DNA from: an uncultured Pelagibacteraceae bacterium
GTDB lineage: Bacteria; Pseudomonadota; Alphaproteobacteria; Pelagibacterales; Pelagibacteraceae
Direction: 5' to 3'
DNA: 64,000 nucleotides
NCBI GenBank assembly: GCA_902555945.1
Contig: CACDUS010000004.1
Coordinates: forward strand, 54,782-118,781
Positions within the stretch are counted from its first letter, which is position 1. The number at the start of each line of letters is the position of its first letter. The notes under the pieces were generated by a model. The model searched no databases, was not told the origin of the DNA, and saw nothing but the letters and a program-made list of their open reading frames with translations. A program made the position numbers and the translations under genes. Positions 58,880 through 64,000 of this stretch are shown piece after piece.

Positions 58880-60337
58880 GTGAGTCAGCAAAAATCAAAA
58901 AAAACTCTTATTAATTGGGATTTAGTAACTGTTAATCCAAATAATAAAAACTGGGATTGGAAAGATTTATTTTTTTTTTGGGGCGTTAATATTCAAAGTG
59001 TAATAGGGTTTTCTTTAATAGCTTCTTTATACGTTGTTTACAATCTGAATAGTTTTGTTGTTTTTTTTGGAACTCTATTAGGCGTTTTTTTAGTTTTTCT
59101 TTTTTCAAATTTAATCGGTAAACCTTCACAAAAGTTTGGCTTACCATTTGTTGTAATGTTGAGATCCTCATTAGGAATTAACGGTGCTAAATATTTTGGT
59201 TTAATTAGAGGATTAGTTGGAATTTTTATGTTTGGTATTCAAACATATTTTTTATCAAAAGCTATCGGATACTTAACAAGGATTACAATTTTTTCTTTTG
59301 ATGCAAATATTTTAGATAATGAAATTTTTTTAATTTTTCTTTTAAGCCTAAATATTATTGATTGGGCTTCAATATTATTAGCAATTTTAGTTCAAGTTTT
59401 TTTATTTAGTGCAGGAATGAATTTTAATAAAAAAATAATAAAATTTTCAGCTCTAGCAGTTTACTTAGGTATGTTGCTTTTTTTCTTTTCTGTTTTGTTA
59501 ACTGATGTAAAATTTACTACTAAAATATTTAAAAATATTTTAGACTTATCTAACTTTATTGATGTAAATAATTTTATCCCAATAATTACTGTTGGAGGTA
59601 CTGTGTTTGCTTATTTTTCAATCATTATACTAAGCTTTGGTGATTTTTCTCGATATGTAAAAAATGAAAATGAACTTAAAAAAGGAAATATTAGTTTACT
59701 TTTAAATTTAATTATTTTTTCATTTCTGGCCGTGTTTATTGTTACTGGCGTAGAAGGATTATTTAATAGAAATAGTGCAGAATTAGAAAAAATACTTACC
59801 AATCCAATGGATATTGTTGGTAAATTGGATAATCTACTTATAACTAATTTAGTTTTAATATTTGTAATTATAGCTTCCTTATCCACAAATTTAATAGCTA
59901 ATTTTATTCCATCACAATATTCATTAATTAATTTCCTGCCGTCAATGCTATCAGTAAAAAGCTCTGGCAGTGTAATTGGGATTTTTGGATTTCTAATAAG
60001 TATATTTTGGTTAGCTCTTTTAAGCCAGATAGGAATTTTATCTATTATCGATACTTTGGGAGCTTTTTTTGGACCTATTTTTGGAATTATGATTATTGAT
60101 TTTTATTTTATAAAAAAAGGAAGTCTAATTAATAAAGATATTCACTCATTTGAACAAAATAGTGCATATTTTTATTCTGGTGGCTGGCATATCAAAGGAA
60201 TTTATTCCCTAATCATAGGTTTTATTTTCTCTGCATCAACTATTTGGAATTATAATTTAATGTTTCTTCAATCCTATTCTTGGATAATTGGAGCCTTTGT
60301 TGCTGCATTTACATATTCTTTACTGGCAAGAAAATAA
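58880..60337 (+). CDS. NCS1-family transporter (cytosine/purine/allantoin type), GTG start
   Basis: WKDLFFFWGVNIQSVIGFSL and SFGDFSRY. Confidence 0.75.
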   Translation: MSQQKSKKTLINWDLVTVNPNNKNWDWKDLFFFWGVNIQSVIGFSLIASLYVVYNLNSFVVFFGTLLGVFLVFLFSNLIGKPSQKFGLPFVVMLRSSLGINGAKYFGLIRGLVGIFMFGIQTYFLSKAIGYLTRITIFSFDANILDNEIFLIFLLSLNIIDWASILLAILVQVFLFSAGMNFNKKIIKFSALAVYLGMLLFFFSVLLTDVKFTTKIFKNILDLSNFIDVNNFIPIITVGGTVFAYFSIIILSFGDFSRYVKNENELKKGNISLLLNLIIFSFLAVFIVTGVEGLFNRNSAELEKILTNPMDIVGKLDNLLITNLVLIFVIIASLSTNLIANFIPSQYSLINFLPSMLSVKSSGSVIGIFGFLISIFWLALLSQIGILSIIDTLGAFFGPIFGIMIIDFYFIKKGSLINKDIHSFEQNSAYFYSGGWHIKGIYSLIIGFIFSASTIWNYNLMFLQSYSWIIGAFVAAFTYSLLARK

Positions 60338-61090
60338 ATGGACAAAATTAATTTTGATTTTAAAAATAGAACTGCTGTCGTAACAGGTGGTGCACAAGGA
60401 TTTGGTTTAGATATTGCTAAACGTTTTTTAGAGTCTGGAGGCAAGGTTATAATTTGGGATATAGATCCTAAAATGATAGAAAAAGCTATTCAAGAATTAA
60501 ATAATCCAAATTTAAGTTCAGGTGTTGTTGATGTTTCAAATTATCGTGAAGTTGAAGAAAATGTTAATGACATCACAAAAAAATCTAATATTGATATATT
60601 GATAAATAATGCTGGAATCACTGGACCGACAGCACCTCTATGGGAATATGATATCGATATGTGGAAAAAGGTTGTTGATATTAACTTAATGGGTACTTTT
60701 AATTGCTGCAGAGCAATAGTGCCTAATATGATTCAAAATAATTATGGTAGAATTGTAAACGTTGCATCGGTTGCAGGAAAAGACGGGAATGCAAATGCAA
60801 GTGCTTACAGTGTAGGTAAGGCAGGTGCTATAGGATTGACTAAATCTTTAGGAAAGGAGCTTGCAGACAAAAATATAGCAGTTAATGCTGTTACTCCAGC
60901 TGGCGCTAAAACACGTATTTTAGATCAAATGAGTAAAGAACATGTGCAAAGAATGTTATCTAAAGTTCCAAGAGGTCGATTTTTAGAGGTTGAGGAGTTC
61001 ACTTCTTTAATTTGCTGGCTTTCATCTGAAGAAAACACTTTTTCTACTGCTGCAGTGTTTGATATAAGCGGTGGTCGTTCTACTTACTAA
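60338..61090 (+). CDS. Short-chain dehydrogenase/reductase
   Basis: TGGAQGFGLDIAKRFLESGG, NNAGITGPT, YSVGKAGAIGLTKSLGKEL. Confidence 0.92.
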   Translation: MDKINFDFKNRTAVVTGGAQGFGLDIAKRFLESGGKVIIWDIDPKMIEKAIQELNNPNLSSGVVDVSNYREVEENVNDITKKSNIDILINNAGITGPTAPLWEYDIDMWKKVVDINLMGTFNCCRAIVPNMIQNNYGRIVNVASVAGKDGNANASAYSVGKAGAIGLTKSLGKELADKNIAVNAVTPAGAKTRILDQMSKEHVQRMLSKVPRGRFLEVEEFTSLICWLSSEENTFSTAAVFDISGGRSTY

Positions 61091-61224
61091 CTGCGAGGTT
61101 TTTGCTCAATTATCTTAGTTTGATTTGGTTTTGCTCGACTTAATTTCATATCTTTGGACATGACTGGAGCGAAGATCATGATTGACCAGTAGATTAGTAG
61201 TATAAAAATTGAGATTGTCTTCAT
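61087..61224 (-). CDS. Small exported/membrane protein (track start 61275; internal ATG at 61224 preferred)
   Basis: MKTISIFILLIYWSIMIFAPVMSKDMKLSRAKPNQTKIIEQKPRS. Confidence 0.45.
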   Translation of the reverse strand: MKTISIFILLIYWSIMIFAPVMSKDMKLSRAKPNQTKIIEQKPRS

Positions 61225-61310
61225 ACTTTGTATGTATAAACAAAACTTGATTTTTGGATGTTTAAATTTTGTCAAAATAATGTATTAAAGTTTTTTTTAA
61301 AAATTATTTA

Positions 61311-61961
61311 ATGAAAATTATTCTTAAATTTTTTATCTGTATTCTACTCACGACTAGTTTTAGTTATTCAAGTGAGGTTAGAGTATTTGATTTTACCGAA
61401 AAAGAGCTTTCCGAACTAGAGGTAAGAAAGGTAAGGGGTGCTGATAACAAGACAATTTACACAGTTGGCTCAAATGAGAATGGGAATTTTTACAAAGCAG
61501 TTGCTGATAATGCAGCTTCTGGGTTGGGTAAAGAGATAAAAATAGATCTTAATAAAACACCATTTATCAATATTACTTGGAAAATTGAAAAAGACTTATC
61601 AGGTATTAAAGAAAATACAAAAAAAGGACATGATTTCGCGGCGAGAGTATTTGCTATAAAAAAGACTGGGTCTACACCTCTTTCAAATAGAGCAATTAAT
61701 TACGTTTTTTCAAGCAATAATGAAATTGGCGTTAATTTTAGGAGTCCTTATACAAAAAAGTCAGTTGATAATGTTTTGGCAACTACAAAAAATAATTTAA
61801 ATGAATGGATTACTGTAAAAGCAAATGTAAAAGAGGATTTTAAAAAATTCCATGGTCTTGAAGTAAATGAATTAGATGGATTGGCTATAATGTCAGATAC
61901 TGATAACTCAAACATGAAAGCTGTAGCCTATTATCAAAATATATATTTTTCAGCTGAATGA
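61311..61961 (+). CDS. Exported DUF3047-like protein
   Basis: Signal peptide; INITWKIEKDLSG...DFAARVFAIKKTGSTPLSNRAINYVFSS. Confidence 0.65.
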   Translation: MKIILKFFICILLTTSFSYSSEVRVFDFTEKELSELEVRKVRGADNKTIYTVGSNENGNFYKAVADNAASGLGKEIKIDLNKTPFINITWKIEKDLSGIKENTKKGHDFAARVFAIKKTGSTPLSNRAINYVFSSNNEIGVNFRSPYTKKSVDNVLATTKNNLNEWITVKANVKEDFKKFHGLEVNELDGLAIMSDTDNSNMKAVAYYQNIYFSAE

Positions 61962-62102
61962 TTATAATTTTAGTAATTTTTTAAGAAAAGTACTAAAAAA
62001 AGATAAAATAATTGCAACAATAACATCTTGTAATGGGCTAGCCTCAGGGTAGCCAAAGTTCCAAGCAATTACCATTACTAACCAGATTACAAAGACATTC
62101 AT
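61962..62102 (-). CDS. 46-aa membrane protein, not in ORF track
   Basis: MNVFVIWLVMVIAWNFGYPEASPLQDVIVAIILSFFSTFLKKLLKL. Confidence 0.45.
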   Translation of the reverse strand: MNVFVIWLVMVIAWNFGYPEASPLQDVIVAIILSFFSTFLKKLLKL

Positions 62103-62159
62103 TTTTATATTTATACCTTAGATTATGTAAAATAATAAATTATTTGATATAGTTCTTTC

Positions 62160-62582
62160 ATGCATGAAAATTTTTTTCACAAATTAAAAGTTTATTATGA
62201 GGATACAGATTCTGGTGGAGTAGTATATTATGCAAATTATCTGAAATTTTTAGAAAGAGCCAGAACAGAAGCTTTATTTTCTATTGGTTTTAGTAATAAA
62301 AAGATCTTGGATACTTTTGAGACATTAATAATAGTTAAGTCATGTAATATTGAATATAAAAAATCTGCATATTTAGAGGATCAACTAACAGTAAGATCAT
62401 TTGTTAAATCAATCACCAAAACTTCTTTTTTCATGAATCAAATTATTACTAAGGATAAAGAAACGATTGTAGAAGCTCAAATTCATTTAGTTTTTATCAA
62501 TAAAGATGGAAAACCAGTAAAAATACCAGATGAGATTTATTTAAAATTTAAACCTTATTTTTGTGACACAATTAAAGTTTAG
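62160..62582 (+). CDS. ybgC: YbgC-family acyl-CoA thioesterase (hot-dog fold)
   Basis: KVYYEDTDSGGVVYYANYLKFLERARTEAL. Confidence 0.92.
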   Translation: MHENFFHKLKVYYEDTDSGGVVYYANYLKFLERARTEALFSIGFSNKKILDTFETLIIVKSCNIEYKKSAYLEDQLTVRSFVKSITKTSFFMNQIITKDKETIVEAQIHLVFINKDGKPVKIPDEIYLKFKPYFCDTIKV

Positions 62583-63252
62583 CAATTTTTTTTGCCTTTT
62601 TAAATAATCTATTCATCATTGTAGAAGTTATTATTTTAGTATTAACATTTCTAGGGCTTGGATGATAACTGGCAATTAAGGTTTTTTTATCAGGTAATAA
62701 ATATTTTTTACCATGTTTAAAAATGAATTTTTTTTCAATACCAAACCTTTTTTTATAAATCTTTAAACAATTATCAAAAGCAACTTTGCCTAAAGCAACT
62801 ATTACATTTAGATTTTTTAGACAATCTAATTCTTGAATGAAATAATTTGAACATCTAATAAGTTCATTATTATCAGGTTTGTCACCAGGAGGAACACACT
62901 TTAAAATATTGGTTATGTAAGTGGAATTTAATTTTAATCCATCATTAATATTATTAGAGAAATTTTGATTAGATATTTTTACGGAATGAAGACTTTTAAA
63001 AAGAAAATCACCAGATTTATCACCGGTAAAGGCTCTACCAGTTCTTGTCCCACCATGAGCAGCAGGTGCCAAACCTATAATCATCAACTTTGCTTTTAAA
63101 TCACCAAATCCTGTAACAGGCTTTCCCCAATATTTTTCATTTATATTTTGTTTCCTTTTTTGTTTTGATATTTTTTTTATAAAATTGATTAAACGTGGAC
63201 ATTTTTTACATTTTATTATTGTTTTATTTAATTTTTTAAATTTAATATTCAT
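62572..63252 (-). CDS. Uracil-DNA glycosylase family protein
   Basis: KCKKCPRLI, IIGLAPAAHGGTRTGRAFTGDKSGDFL, YHPSPRNVNT. Confidence 0.85.
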   Translation of the reverse strand: MNIKFKKLNKTIIKCKKCPRLINFIKKISKQKRKQNINEKYWGKPVTGFGDLKAKLMIIGLAPAAHGGTRTGRAFTGDKSGDFLFKSLHSVKISNQNFSNNINDGLKLNSTYITNILKCVPPGDKPDNNELIRCSNYFIQELDCLKNLNVIVALGKVAFDNCLKIYKKRFGIEKKFIFKHGKKYLLPDKKTLIASYHPSPRNVNTKIITSTMMNRLFKKAKKIAKL

Positions 63253-63254
63253 TA

Positions 63255-63812
63255 ATGAGATTATTTAATATTATATTAATTATATTTTTCACTTTAACAA
63301 TTGAAATTAGATCAGATCAAAATAATGAAACATTAGATAATCTTAAAAAAGGAGGTAATCTTATTTTCATAAGACATGCTTACGCACCAGGCGGGGGTGA
63401 CCCAAATAATTTTAATATAAATGATTGTTCAACACAAAGAAACCTAAGTGATTCAGGTAGAGCACAATCAGAAAAAATTGGAAAGTTTTTTAAAGAAAAT
63501 AAGATACCTATATCATCTGTTTTGTCTAGTGAGTGGTGCAGATGTAAAGAAACAGCTCAAATAGCATTTGAAAATTTTGAAACTAAAAATTTTTTGAATT
63601 CATTCTTTAGTGAAAAGTTTTCAAAAAATAGAAAGTCTCAAATGATAAATCTCAAAAAATATGTAGATAATTGGGATAAAGAAAAAAATTTAGTTTTAGT
63701 AACTCATTATGTTGTTATATCTGAAGCATTAGATTATGCTCCAAGTTCAGGAGAAATTGTTATTGCAGATATTAATTTTAAGAAAATAGATAATATAGAA
63801 ATAAGTTACTAG
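63255..63812 (+). CDS. Exported histidine phosphatase family protein
   Basis: LIFIRHAYAPGGGDP, LVLVTHYVVISE. Confidence 0.88.
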   Translation: MRLFNIILIIFFTLTIEIRSDQNNETLDNLKKGGNLIFIRHAYAPGGGDPNNFNINDCSTQRNLSDSGRAQSEKIGKFFKENKIPISSVLSSEWCRCKETAQIAFENFETKNFLNSFFSEKFSKNRKSQMINLKKYVDNWDKEKNLVLVTHYVVISEALDYAPSSGEIVIADINFKKIDNIEISY

Positions 63813-63816
63813 AACA

Positions 63817-63990
63817 ATGTCATCTAAGAGAGCAATGAAACAAGCACAAAAACAAGCTTATGCAAAGCATCGTAGTAATATTACAAATAGTCGTTTTGGA
63901 TTAAAAAAAAGAAATCCCTTAAAAAATAAAAAAAAAAAAATTAACTTTCTTTTTCAAATTTTTCTATTTTTTTGCAGGTGGAAATTTTAG
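63817..63990 (+). CDS. Small basic hypothetical ORF near window edge, frame uncertain past an A-run
   Basis: MSSKRAMKQAQKQAYAKHRSNITNSRFGLKKRNPLKNKKKK...; A13 tract at 63928-63940. Confidence 0.35.
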   Translation: MSSKRAMKQAQKQAYAKHRSNITNSRFGLKKRNPLKNKKKKINFLFQIFLFFCRWKF

Positions 63991-64000
63991 ACAATCCCTC

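Noticed and set aside
59611-59886. Antisense ORF opposite the NCS1 transporter (similar cases: 528-761, 4169-4360, 8453-8650, 10579-10761, 11008-11205, 35868-36104, 39306-39494, 40058-40300, 57939-58184)
   Set aside because: All lie inside confident CDSs on the opposite strand with shadow-like composition.
1-64000. CRISPR array, prophage, transposon or restriction-defence island
   Set aside because: No regularly spaced repeats, integrases, transposases or phage structural proteins were recognised in the ORFs.

Overview
This AT-rich, gene-dense window looks like an alphaproteobacterial SAR11/Pelagibacter-type genome: short intergenic gaps, many overlapping genes, and marker genes for DMSP/sulfonate use, a TPP-riboswitch-linked thiV-type transporter, TRAP transport and AprABM. 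I saw no rRNA, CRISPR array, prophage or transposase. From left to right it holds: a folE 3' end, acuI-like reductase and LysR; an iron ABC transporter behind a Fur-like box, with an apparently frameshifted permease; azlCD; an ETHE1-like persulfide dioxygenase; a cupredoxin/DUF4396 pair; MATE; a TPP riboswitch plus SSS transporter; an ABC-2 exporter; a DmdA/GcvT-like protein; isocitrate lyase with a divergent RamB/ScfR-type regulator and a TTTACAAA repeat array; rseP, hup, amt, recX, cysQ, mnmA, metC and pabBAC; a sulfur island (aprM-aprB-aprA, tauE-like, suyAB, xsc, FAD oxidoreductase); tRNA-Leu(UAA)-nadK; M23, SDR, TerC, GMC; a TRAP operon; NCS1; and several small genes. The observations most worth checking are: two related hairpin elements, each followed by an intrinsic terminator (about 11.24 kb and 27.53 kb); a perfect Shine-Dalgarno in front of an 8-codon ORF encoding MNQMPPDT; the TTTACAAA operator array; the futB-like frameshift; the uncharacterised companions in the sulfur island; and several small ORFs missing from the ORF track. 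All family assignments come from reading motifs, with no database search.
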